From positions 1 through 8,121 of the forward strand of contig JAFGHN010000209.1 of assembly GCA_016930115.1 (NCBI GenBank): a DNA stretch of 8,121 nucleotides. Reading direction: 5' to 3'. Shown in pieces: positions 1 to 6,417 of this stretch; the stretch's first letter is position 1; every line of letters starts with the position of its first letter. A model generated the notes under the pieces. It saw nothing but the letters and a program-made list of their open reading frames with translations, did not search any database and was not told where the DNA came from. A program made the position numbers and the translations under genes. The DNA is from Spirochaetales bacterium. Lineage in GTDB: Bacteria > Spirochaetota > Spirochaetia > ARS1246.

Positions 1-1074
1 AAGGAACTTTTGTATCCGCTCGTTGACCGGATCAGTTTCTTCAATATTTTCCAATATATCACCTTCCGCGCCGCCTACGCAGCGATAACCGCTCTGTGTA
101 TTTCCCTTATCGCGGGTCCCTGGCTTATCGAGGTCCTGAAAAAATTTAAAGCCCGGCAGCAGATACGCGAAGACGGGCCCAAGTCACACGCCGCCAAGTC
201 CGGGACCCCGGTGATGGGAGGATTGCTGATAATCCTCTCCGTAACGGTTTCAACCTTGCTCTGGCAGGATCTCCGGAACGCCTACACCTGGGTGGTGCTT
301 CTCGCTCTCGTCGCCTTTGGGCTGATAGGATTTCTGGACGATTTCTTGAAGATTTCGAGAAAATCATCGAAAGGTTTGCAGGCGGGAATGAAGTTTTCGG
401 GACAAATAATTCTCTCCCTCATGCTTGTGCTCTATCTTTATTTGACTTCAACCGAAGGTTCCGCCTATCTCTACGTTCCCTTCGTAAAATACCCGGTTTT
501 CGACCTCCGTGCCGGTTATATTCCGTTTGCAGTCGTTTTGCTCGTTGGGACGTCCAACGCAGTCAACCTGACGGATGGATTGGACGGTCTTGCGACGGGC
601 CTCCTTATCCTGGTGGGCGCCACCTTTGCGTTTCTGTCGTATATCACCGGAAGGGCGGACTACGCCGGATATCTCAACATACCCTACATAAGCGGGAGCG
701 GAGAGCTGACCGTCGTCTGTCTGGCGCTTGTGGGCGCATGCGTCGGATTTCTCTGGTACAACACGCACCCCGCCGAAGTATTCATGGGCGATACGGGAAG
801 CCTCTCGCTGGGGGGCGCTATGGGCATCATAGCGCTCATCATAAAGAAAGAGCTTTTGCTCATAGTGGTGGGAGGTGTTTTTGTAATCGAGGCAGTATCT
901 GTAATCATCCAGGTTATCGGTTTCAAGCTGACGGGCAGGAGGGTCTTCAAAATGGCACCCCTGCATCACCATTTTGAAATCCTTGGGTGGGCGGAAACGA
1001 AAGTTGTCGTCCGTTTCTGGATACTGGGCGGGATGTTTTCCATTATTGCCCTGTCCACGTTGAAGATACAGTGA
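1..1074 (+). CDS. mraY: Phospho-N-acetylmuramoyl-pentapeptide-transferase MraY (5' end uncertain, probably just outside the window)
   Basis: MraY is an integral membrane enzyme that transfers phospho-MurNAc-pentapeptide from UDP to undecaprenyl phosphate, making lipid I for peptidoglycan. Counting from the TTG at base 10, the sequence shows the family N-terminus (YITFRAAYA, about 16-24), the paired aspartates in GFLDDFLK (D110, D111), NLTDGLDG (186-193), FMGDTGSLSLGG (258-269, D261) and the MAPLHHHFE motif (315-323). About ten hydrophobic segments cover the whole length. The 354 residues are close to the 360 of E. coli MraY. The start is unsettled: TTG at 10 has AAGGA only 4 nt upstream, but the frame stays open to base 1, reading K-E-L-L-Y-P-L. 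The real start may therefore lie a few codons before the window. Its TGA ends 1 nt before ftsW. Identity is very secure; only the 5' boundary is in doubt. Confidence 0.97.
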   Translation, partial: KELLYPLVDRISFFNIFQYITFRAAYAAITALCISLIAGPWLIEVLKKFKARQQIREDGPKSHAAKSGTPVMGGLLIILSVTVSTLLWQDLRNAYTWVVLLALVAFGLIGFLDDFLKISRKSSKGLQAGMKFSGQIILSLMLVLYLYLTSTEGSAYLYVPFVKYPVFDLRAGYIPFAVVLLVGTSNAVNLTDGLDGLATGLLILVGATFAFLSYITGRADYAGYLNIPYISGSGELTVVCLALVGACVGFLWYNTHPAEVFMGDTGSLSLGGAMGIIALIIKKELLLIVVGGVFVIEAVSVIIQVIGFKLTGRRVFKMAPLHHHFEILGWAETKVVVRFWILGGMFSIIALSTLKIQ

Positions 1075-1075
1075 T

Positions 1076-2215
1076 ATGAGCGGCAGATTCGTTGTAGAAC
1101 CGACAGAAAAAAGGAAGAGCGATCTCCTCTTTTTGGGATTGCTGCTGCTCCTCGCAGGGGCAGGCCTCGTAGCGGTTTTTTCATCGTCTTATTACTACGC
1201 GGAAAAACTCACCGGAGATTCCGGGTACTTCTTCAAAAAGCACCTCTGGCAACTGTCCCTGGGCGGTGGATGTGCGTACATCGCCTCGAGGCTCTCTGTA
1301 GAGATCATCAGGAAGCTCACACCCGTATTGTTGTTCTTCTCTTTCCTGCTTGTCTGTTTGACCTTTGTACCCGGGATCGGTACGCAGCTGCAAGGTGCGA
1401 AGAGATGGTTCATCATATTCGGACAGTCTTTCCAACCATCCGAGCTCGTGAAACTCTCGCTGATTTTGTATCTTGCCTCCATTTTTGCGAAAAAAGAAGA
1501 TCGCATGGGTGATTTTTTTAATGCCGTGCTGCCGCCCCTGCTGGTGGTAGTCGCTTTCGCCGGACTGATCTATCTCCAGAACGATTTTTCCACCGCCGTG
1601 TTTGTCCTTCTCGTAGCTTTCATCATGTTTTTTGTGGCGGGTATACGGCTGATTTATTTCATCCTGGCGGGCAGCGTGGCGCTGCCGCTCTCTATCATTC
1701 TGCTGCTCACAAAGGAACACCGCGTTCAGCGGATCATATCCTTTCTCAATCCTCAGGCAGACCCAATCGGCGCCGGGTATCAGGTAATATCCGCCCGCAC
1801 CGCTCTCATCCGGGGCGGTATCTGGGGGACCGGGTTGGGACTTGGGACGAAGAAGATGGGGGGGCTTCCTGATGCGCATTCTGATTTTGTGTTTGCCGTC
1901 CTTGGTGAGGAAACCGGGTTTATCGGCGTCATTTTCATTCTCACCGTGTTTATCGCTTTTGCCGTCAGGGGATATCTCATCGCGGCCGGATGCACCGACC
2001 GTTACAGCTACTATCTCGCATTCGGCCTCACCACCGCGGTCATCACACAGGCGCTGTTCAACATTGCGGTTGTCTCGGGCCTGGTGCCGGCCACGGGGAT
2101 ACCGCTGCCTTTCTTTTCAACGGGAGGCTCATCTATCGTAGTAACGCTCAGCATGTGCGGTATACTCCTCAATCTGTCGAGATCTTCATCAAAACCGTTG
2201 GAGGTGGGGGGATGA
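1076..2215 (+). CDS. ftsW: SEDS-family septal peptidoglycan glycosyltransferase FtsW
   Basis: FtsW is a polytopic membrane protein that polymerises lipid II into glycan strands at the septum with a class b PBP partner. The 379 residues contain about ten hydrophobic helices and the SEDS hallmarks: KRWFIIFGQSFQPSELVKLS (109-128), NPQADPIGAGYQ (225-236), a large extracytoplasmic loop ending AHSDFVFAVLGEETG (267-281), and GIPLPFFSTGGSS (341-353). D270 corresponds to the essential aspartate of the family (E. coli FtsW D297). FtsW and RodA are close paralogues. The GEE after the catalytic loop and the place between mraY and ftsQ favour FtsW, although TGIPLPF also occurs in RodA. The ATG lies 1 nt after the mraY stop with no strong Shine-Dalgarno, so it probably depends on translational coupling. 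The stop overlaps the ftsQ start as ATGA. In most bacteria murD precedes ftsW and murG follows it; both are missing here. Confidence 0.93.
   Translation: MSGRFVVEPTEKRKSDLLFLGLLLLLAGAGLVAVFSSSYYYAEKLTGDSGYFFKKHLWQLSLGGGCAYIASRLSVEIIRKLTPVLLFFSFLLVCLTFVPGIGTQLQGAKRWFIIFGQSFQPSELVKLSLILYLASIFAKKEDRMGDFFNAVLPPLLVVVAFAGLIYLQNDFSTAVFVLLVAFIMFFVAGIRLIYFILAGSVALPLSIILLLTKEHRVQRIISFLNPQADPIGAGYQVISARTALIRGGIWGTGLGLGTKKMGGLPDAHSDFVFAVLGEETGFIGVIFILTVFIAFAVRGYLIAAGCTDRYSYYLAFGLTTAVITQALFNIAVVSGLVPATGIPLPFFSTGGSSIVVTLSMCGILLNLSRSSSKPLEVGG
2200..2206 (+). promoter_or_regulatory. Ribosome binding site fixing the ftsQ start
   Basis: GGAGGTG lies 5 nt before the ATG at 2212, inside the last codons of ftsW. 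The ftsQ frame is open from 1990, but the upstream part is only the shadow of ftsW in another frame. This site, together with the ATGA stop-start overlap, sets the true start at 2212. Confidence 0.85.
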
Positions 2216-3033
2216 GCAGTATAGCCGTGCTGAACGGCCTGTATAGCAGACGGCAGGCCGAGCCGGGAGGGAGGATACGCCGGCTTTTCCTGATTTTGAT
2301 CGCGGTGCTGTTTGTTATCCTACTGATGGAAATTGTTTTCCATTTTGTGATTTCTCCCCGATTGCGGCTGACAAAAGTTGAAATCTCCGCCGGTGGCGCG
2401 CTCGCGTTGACCGACGAGACGATTATAAGGCTCGCAGGATTGAAGGGCGGTGAGACGTTTTTCGAGGTGAACGAGGAAGAAATTTCCGGACGGATTGCGT
2501 CTTTTGCACCCGTGAAGTCCGTGCAGGTAGAAAAAGTGTTTCCAAATACACTGAAAATCCACATACAACAGCGAGAACCCCTCGCCGTGAGTCTTTCAGA
2601 AGTGGAAGGGAGATCCGTGCCGATCATCCTCGATGAAGAAGGTGTCGTGTTTCAGATCGGTTCTTCGGTCTCGGATTTCGATCTGCCGGCACTTTCGGGC
2701 TTTACCTTTGAGAATATAGAGCTCGGACAGCGGGTGAATCGCGCTCTCACAGGTTTTTTCGAGAATCTGAAGAAACTGAAAAACGATTCGCCGGCACTTT
2801 ACAACTTGATATCGGAATTGAAATTCGTTAAAAAAGACCGGGCCGGCTTTGAGGTGGTACTTTTCCCGCGGGACTATCGCGTGGCGGTACGTATCGGTTC
2901 TCGGATAAATGTCGATATCATGCGCAAGATACTCCTGGTGCTGGACGTATTTTCAAACCAGGGAATGATAACTTCTATCGAAGAGATAGATTTCAGAACC
3001 GAAACCCCGTTGGTCAGGTTCAAGGAGGAGTAA
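2212..3033 (+). CDS. ftsQ: Cell division protein FtsQ/DivIB (POTRA domain)
   Basis: FtsQ/DivIB is a bitopic inner-membrane protein whose periplasmic part scaffolds the FtsQ-FtsL-FtsB complex and helps control septal synthesis. The 273-residue product has a basic cytoplasmic N-terminus (about 1-24), one transmembrane helix (about 25-46), and a POTRA domain from about 51 to 120. That domain starts at LTKVEISAGG, continues through the TDETI..LAGLKGG..FFEV segment, and ends in VEKVFPNTLKIHIQQREPLA, the usual POTRA close. A beta domain follows (about 135-270) with VPIILDEEGVVF near its start, typical of FtsQ. The length matches FtsQ (E. coli 276 residues). The start rests on the GGAGGTG site and the overlap with ftsW. 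It ends 4 nt before ftsA. Sequence conservation in this family is low, so the call rests on architecture plus position between ftsW and ftsA, which together are strong. Confidence 0.93.
   Translation: MSSIAVLNGLYSRRQAEPGGRIRRLFLILIAVLFVILLMEIVFHFVISPRLRLTKVEISAGGALALTDETIIRLAGLKGGETFFEVNEEEISGRIASFAPVKSVQVEKVFPNTLKIHIQQREPLAVSLSEVEGRSVPIILDEEGVVFQIGSSVSDFDLPALSGFTFENIELGQRVNRALTGFFENLKKLKNDSPALYNLISELKFVKKDRAGFEVVLFPRDYRVAVRIGSRINVDIMRKILLVLDVFSNQGMITSIEEIDFRTETPLVRFKEE
3022..3030 (+). promoter_or_regulatory. Strong ribosome binding site for the TTG start of ftsA
   Basis: AAGGAGGAG, nearly the full anti-16S complement, overlaps the end of ftsQ and stands about 8 nt before TTG at 3038. No ATG or GTG in the ftsA frame fits this spacing, and the protein begins properly at TTG (DNIFVGLDIGT follows within a few residues). 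The strong site may compensate for the weak start codon. Confidence 0.85.
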
Positions 3034-3037
3034 CCGA

Positions 3038-4273
3038 TTGCCTTCTGATAATATTTTTGTTGGCCTTGATATCGGTACCGTCAAAGTGTGTGCGGTTGTG
3101 GGGGAGCGCGATGAGCAGGGAAACCTCGAGATCATCGGCGTCGGCACGAGCCGGTCCAAAGGAATGCGCCGCGGGGTGGTTATAAATATCGAAGCGACGT
3201 TGAAATCTGTGGCGCAAGCGATAGAGGCGGCGGAGATGATGTCCGGCCGTGAGGTGCAGTCGGTAATAACCGGTATCGGCGGCGCCCACATAGAAGGAAT
3301 AAACTCACGCGGTGTTGTGGCGGTATCCGGAAAAGACAGGGAGATCAGCCAGGAAGACATCAGGCGCGTGATAGACGCAGCAAAAGCGATAGTGATACCG
3401 ATGGACAGGGAAGTGCTTCACGTCATACCCCAGGAGTTTATTGTCGATGATCAGCGCGGCATACGTGACCCCATCGATATGATAGGCGTGCGGCTCGAAG
3501 CGGAGGTGCATATCATAACCGGCACGGTGAGTTCCGCGGAGAACTTGATCAAATGCGTCAATCGTGCGGGTTTCAGAGTTCAGGAGATCGTGCTCGAATC
3601 CCTGGCCTCTTCCGAGGCCGTTCTGACCGACGATGAAAAGGACCTGGGGGTTTTGCTGATAGACCTGGGAGGAGGAACTACAAACGTGCTCGTGCACGTC
3701 GACGGGGCGCCCTATCACACCGACGTCATCGCGATAGGCGGCCAGCAGGTGACCAGCGATCTTTCAATTATGCTCAAGACACCGGTGGAAGCGGCGGAGA
3801 AGATCAAGCGTGATGCGGGGAGCTGTTTTTTGGATCTCGTTGACGGGGATGAGGAAGTGATCATTCCGGGTGTGGGCGGCTGGCCGGCAGCCTCAATACC
3901 GAGAAAAGAGATGTGCCGGATAATACAGCCCCGGATGACGGAAATTTTCTCGATGGTCAGGGACCAGCTCGAAAAGAAGAGCCTTTTGCGGCATCTGGGC
4001 GGCGGCGTGGTTGTAACCGGCGGAGGTTCGCTGCTCCCGGGTGTGGCGGAGTTATCGCAGGAGGTTTTCGGCGTTCCCACACGTGTGGGGTACCCGCGCA
4101 AGCTTGGCGGGCTGGATCCGGAGTATCGCAGCCCCGAGTATTCTGCGGCGGTCGGTCTGGTGTGTTACGGCGCCGCCGCTGCCCAGGCGGGCGGCAGAAA
4201 CGAGGCCGCCTCAAAAAAACCGGCGGACAGCTTCATCGGAAAATTGAAGAATTGGATGAAAGAGTTTTTCTAA
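3038..4273 (+). CDS. ftsA: Cell division protein FtsA (actin-like FtsZ membrane tether)
   Basis: FtsA is a bacterial actin relative that binds ATP, polymerises under the membrane, anchors FtsZ and recruits later divisome proteins. In the 411 residues, the phosphate-1 loop is VGLDIGTVKVCAVVG (8-22). The FtsA-specific 1C domain follows at about 85-165 (GVVAVSGKDREIS, LHVIPQEFIVDD). Phosphate-2 is LLIDLGGGTTNVLVHVDG (206-223), and the adenosine motif is VVVTGGGSLLPGV (324-336). The last residues, SFIGKLKNWMKEFF, form a basic, amphipathic helix after a poorly conserved linker, as expected of the FtsA membrane-targeting sequence. The length is close to E. coli FtsA (420). The start is TTG with a very strong Shine-Dalgarno. 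It lies 4 nt after ftsQ and 27 nt before ftsZ, its direct partner. Nothing is missing from the ATPase core. Confidence 0.98.
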   Translation: MPSDNIFVGLDIGTVKVCAVVGERDEQGNLEIIGVGTSRSKGMRRGVVINIEATLKSVAQAIEAAEMMSGREVQSVITGIGGAHIEGINSRGVVAVSGKDREISQEDIRRVIDAAKAIVIPMDREVLHVIPQEFIVDDQRGIRDPIDMIGVRLEAEVHIITGTVSSAENLIKCVNRAGFRVQEIVLESLASSEAVLTDDEKDLGVLLIDLGGGTTNVLVHVDGAPYHTDVIAIGGQQVTSDLSIMLKTPVEAAEKIKRDAGSCFLDLVDGDEEVIIPGVGGWPAASIPRKEMCRIIQPRMTEIFSMVRDQLEKKSLLRHLGGGVVVTGGGSLLPGVAELSQEVFGVPTRVGYPRKLGGLDPEYRSPEYSAAVGLVCYGAAAAQAGGRNEAASKKPADSFIGKLKNWMKEFF

Positions 4274-4289
4274 AAGCACATACATTTCT

Positions 4290-4298
4290 GGGAGGGGG
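4290..4298 (+). promoter_or_regulatory. Ribosome binding site of ftsZ
   Basis: GGGAGGGGG stands immediately upstream of the ATG at 4301, within the 27-nt ftsA-ftsZ gap. This is one of the two largest gaps in the window. It is consistent with ftsZ needing its own strong initiation, because it is usually made in excess over FtsA. No promoter or terminator fits in the gap. Confidence 0.8.
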
Positions 4299-4300
4299 AC

Positions 4301-5467
4301 ATGCATATTGAATTGATAGACGAAGGTATAACCGATCCTACCGTAATAAAAGTAGTAGGCGTTGGAGGCGGCGGCAGCAATGCCGTCAACCGCATGATTG
4401 CCAGCGGTCTGAAGAACGTTCAATTCATCGCCGTAAACACCGATCAACAGGCGTTGAAGCTTTCCAGGGCCGAGACAAAATTCCCCCTTGGAAGCCAGTT
4501 AACCGGCGGTCTTGGCGCAGGCGGCGTACCGGAGGTGGGCGAAAAGGCCGCTCTCGAAGACAAATCCGAGATCGGCAACCTTCTTGAGGGCGCGGACATG
4601 GTTTTCATAACCGCCGGGATGGGGGGCGGCACCGGAACCGGAGCCGCCCCGGTAGTGGCGCAGATAGCCAGAGACATGGATATCCTCACCGTTGCGGTCG
4701 TCACAAAACCCTTTGATTTTGAAGGCCGGAGGAAGATGCAGATCGCCGATGAAGGCATCCGCAGATTACGCGAAGCCGTGGATACGCTCATCATTATTCC
4801 CAATCAGTATCTTCTCAAAATCGTCGACAAACGGACACCCATAAGAGAAGCCTTCCTCATGGCGGATGACGTGCTCCGCCAGGGAGTCCAGGGGATCTCA
4901 GACCTCATCACCCGGGCAGGCGAGATAAACATAGATTTTGCCGACGTCCGGACGATTATGAAGGGACAGGGTGACGCCCTCATGGGAATCGGTGTGGGCC
5001 ATGGCGATAACCGGGCGGTGGATGCGGCAACGAATGCCATCAACAATCCTCTCCTTGAGGATGCGCGTATCGAAGGCGCAAAAGGAATTCTCGTCAATGT
5101 TTCAGGCGGGGCGGACTTTTCGCTGACTGAGTACGAGGAAATAGTCAAGATCATCACCGCCAATGCGGATTCAGACGCGCTTATCATTCCCGGGACGAAC
5201 CTTGATGACAGCAAAGAAGACGAGATACAGGTCACTGTCATAGCGACGGGTTTCAATTCGCAGCCCAAAGCCGCGCAGAGCGAACAGGCTGAAGAAGAAG
5301 AGGGTGATGAAATTATCAAATACAAGGACTGGCTGAAAATGCGCGAAGGCATCATCAAGGTACCACCGCACGAGTACCTGCTCGGGCGTAATTCCGAGGA
5401 GACGGACCTTGGCATACCGACGGTCCTCCGGGGCGACAGAATGATCCCCGGGGAAAAGGCGCTGTAG
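4301..5467 (+). CDS. ftsZ: Cell division GTPase FtsZ
   Basis: FtsZ is the tubulin homologue that polymerises with GTP into the division ring. The 388 residues show the N-terminal GTP-binding VGVGGGGSNAVNRM (19-32), the T3 region (TGGLGAGGVPEVG, 68-80), the tubulin signature GGGTGTGAAP (108-117), and the T7 synergy loop NIDFADVRTIM (210-220). N210, D212 and D215 match E. coli N207, D209 and D212. The globular core ends near residue 318 (VTVIATGF). A short linker of about 50 residues follows, with an acidic patch (EEEEGDE) and then KYKDWLKMREGI, which could be helical rather than disordered. The conserved C-terminal peptide is LGIPTVLRG (370-378), where the usual phenylalanine of IPxFLR is valine, with ten residues after it. 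This is the FtsA-binding end in other bacteria. The TAG stop lies 5 nt before the recombinase start. Confidence 0.99.
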   Translation: MHIELIDEGITDPTVIKVVGVGGGGSNAVNRMIASGLKNVQFIAVNTDQQALKLSRAETKFPLGSQLTGGLGAGGVPEVGEKAALEDKSEIGNLLEGADMVFITAGMGGGTGTGAAPVVAQIARDMDILTVAVVTKPFDFEGRRKMQIADEGIRRLREAVDTLIIIPNQYLLKIVDKRTPIREAFLMADDVLRQGVQGISDLITRAGEINIDFADVRTIMKGQGDALMGIGVGHGDNRAVDAATNAINNPLLEDARIEGAKGILVNVSGGADFSLTEYEEIVKIITANADSDALIIPGTNLDDSKEDEIQVTVIATGFNSQPKAAQSEQAEEEEGDEIIKYKDWLKMREGIIKVPPHEYLLGRNSEETDLGIPTVLRGDRMIPGEKAL

Positions 5468-5472
5468 ACAAA

Positions 5473-6369
5473 GTGAAGTACCGGATGCTGCTGTCGGAGT
5501 TCGAAGACCATTTGAGGGTCGGGAAGCGGCTCTCCCCGCTGACGGTGGATACCTATATGCGCGAGTGCAGGAGCTTTGCGTCGTATCTCGAAGAAAACGA
5601 AGTCGGGATCGATGAAGCTTCCCAAATTCATCTCATTGATTATCTGGCGGAAAGGCAGGAGCGGGACGGTATTGAGCGACGGACGATGGCAAAGGTAATC
5701 AGCAGTATTTCAGGTTTCTTCAAATTTCTGGTACTCGAAGGGAAGAGAGCGGACAACCCCATGGAGCTCATCGACATGCCCAGGCTCGGAAGAGCGCTGC
5801 CGGCGGTCTACACGATAGACGAAGTAGACGAGCTTCTGTCATCTATCGACATATCAAATCCCTACGGTCTGCGGGACCGCGCTCTGTTCGAGCTTGTCTA
5901 TTCCTGTGGATTGCGGATCTCCGAAGTTGCGGACCTCCAGATCAATCGGGTTTACACGGACCAGGACCTGATCCTGGTCCGCGGAAAAGGAGACAAAGAG
6001 AGATACCTCCCTCTCGGAGAAGAGGCGAAATACTGGCTCCAGAAGTACCTGTCTGAGGGCAGAGAAAGACTCCTGAAGCAAAAACGCCGGGGCGAAACGC
6101 ATCTGTTTCTCAATAGCCGCGGAACCGGTATTTCAAGAAAGGGCATCTGGAAACGGTTTCATGGCATAGTTGAAAAAGCCAAGTTCCCTTCATCAAAAGT
6201 TCACGCATTACGGCACTCGTTTGCGACCCATCTTCTGAAAGGGGGCGCGGACTTACGGAGCGTCCAGGAGTTGCTCGGGCACGCGGATATCAGCACGACG
6301 CAGATCTATACGCATCTTGATAAAGAGGACCTGCGGTCGTACCACAGGGAATTCCATCCAAGGGGGTAA
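5473..6369 (+). CDS. xerD: XerD-type site-specific tyrosine recombinase
   Basis: Xer recombinases resolve chromosome dimers at dif, usually as an XerC/XerD pair activated by FtsK at the septum. The 298-residue protein has the N-terminal SAM-like core-binding domain (about 1-105: LSPLTVDTYMRECRSF) and the catalytic domain (about 110-290). The full catalytic set is present: R148 (GLRISEV), K172 (GKGDKERYLPLGEEA), H244 and R247 (HALRHSFATHLL), H270 (LLGHADISTTQIYTH) and nucleophile Y279. These numbers are identical to those of E. coli XerD, also 298 residues, which supports both the XerD assignment and the GTG start at 5473 over the ATG at 5485. The ending REFHPRG is also XerD-like, but XerC remains possible because paralogues are hard to separate without a tree. 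The Shine-Dalgarno is weak and the gap after ftsZ is 5 nt, suggesting coupling to ftsZ translation. Confidence 0.94.
   Translation: MKYRMLLSEFEDHLRVGKRLSPLTVDTYMRECRSFASYLEENEVGIDEASQIHLIDYLAERQERDGIERRTMAKVISSISGFFKFLVLEGKRADNPMELIDMPRLGRALPAVYTIDEVDELLSSIDISNPYGLRDRALFELVYSCGLRISEVADLQINRVYTDQDLILVRGKGDKERYLPLGEEAKYWLQKYLSEGRERLLKQKRRGETHLFLNSRGTGISRKGIWKRFHGIVEKAKFPSSKVHALRHSFATHLLKGGADLRSVQELLGHADISTTQIYTHLDKEDLRSYHREFHPRG
5957..5981 (+). repeat. Perfect 10-bp inverted repeat (hairpin) inside xerD
   Basis: CGGACCAGGA at 5957-5966 is exactly complementary to TCCTGGTCCG at 5972-5981, separated by the 5-nt loop CCTGA. It covers codons 162-170, just before catalytic K172. No T-tract follows, so it is not an intrinsic terminator. 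It may be a chance result of coding for DQDLILV, or an mRNA structure that slows translation between two parts of the catalytic domain. Confidence 0.6.
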
Positions 6370-6417
6370 GAGGCTTCAATCAGAACCGGGGTACCGGCGG
6401 TTATTGTAGGCGAGGGT

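Noticed and set aside
218..237. 7-bp inverted repeat in mraY (GAGGATT / AATCCTC)
   Set aside because: It is short, inside conserved coding sequence and has no T-tract. It is expected by chance in a window of this size.
1181..1879. Antisense open frame of about 232 codons opposite ftsW
   Set aside because: It is rich in charged residues, has no domain, and mirrors the hydrophobic codons of ftsW. It is a shadow frame.
1990..2211. Upstream extension of the ftsQ frame inside ftsW
   Set aside because: The extension is ftsW read in another frame and does not look like FtsQ. GGAGGTG and the ATGA overlap place the start at 2212.
4623..4650. GC-rich 8-bp inverted repeat in ftsZ (GGGGCGGC / GCCGCCCC)
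   Set aside because: It encodes the invariant tubulin signature GGGTGTGAAP. Gly and Ala codons GGC and GCC produce the complementarity, so no separate function is needed.
4804..5631. Long antisense open frame of about 275 codons across the ftsZ end and xerD start
   Set aside because: It crosses two secure genes on the other strand, shows no recognisable domain and is low-complexity Ser/Arg/Pro-rich. It is a by-product of codon bias in GC-rich coding DNA.
6370..6417. Possible terminator or promoter in the 48-nt gap between xerD and the lipoprotein gene
   Set aside because: Only a weak CCGG-GGTA-CCGG pairing is present, with no run of T. The TATTGT near 6402 has no convincing -35 partner.
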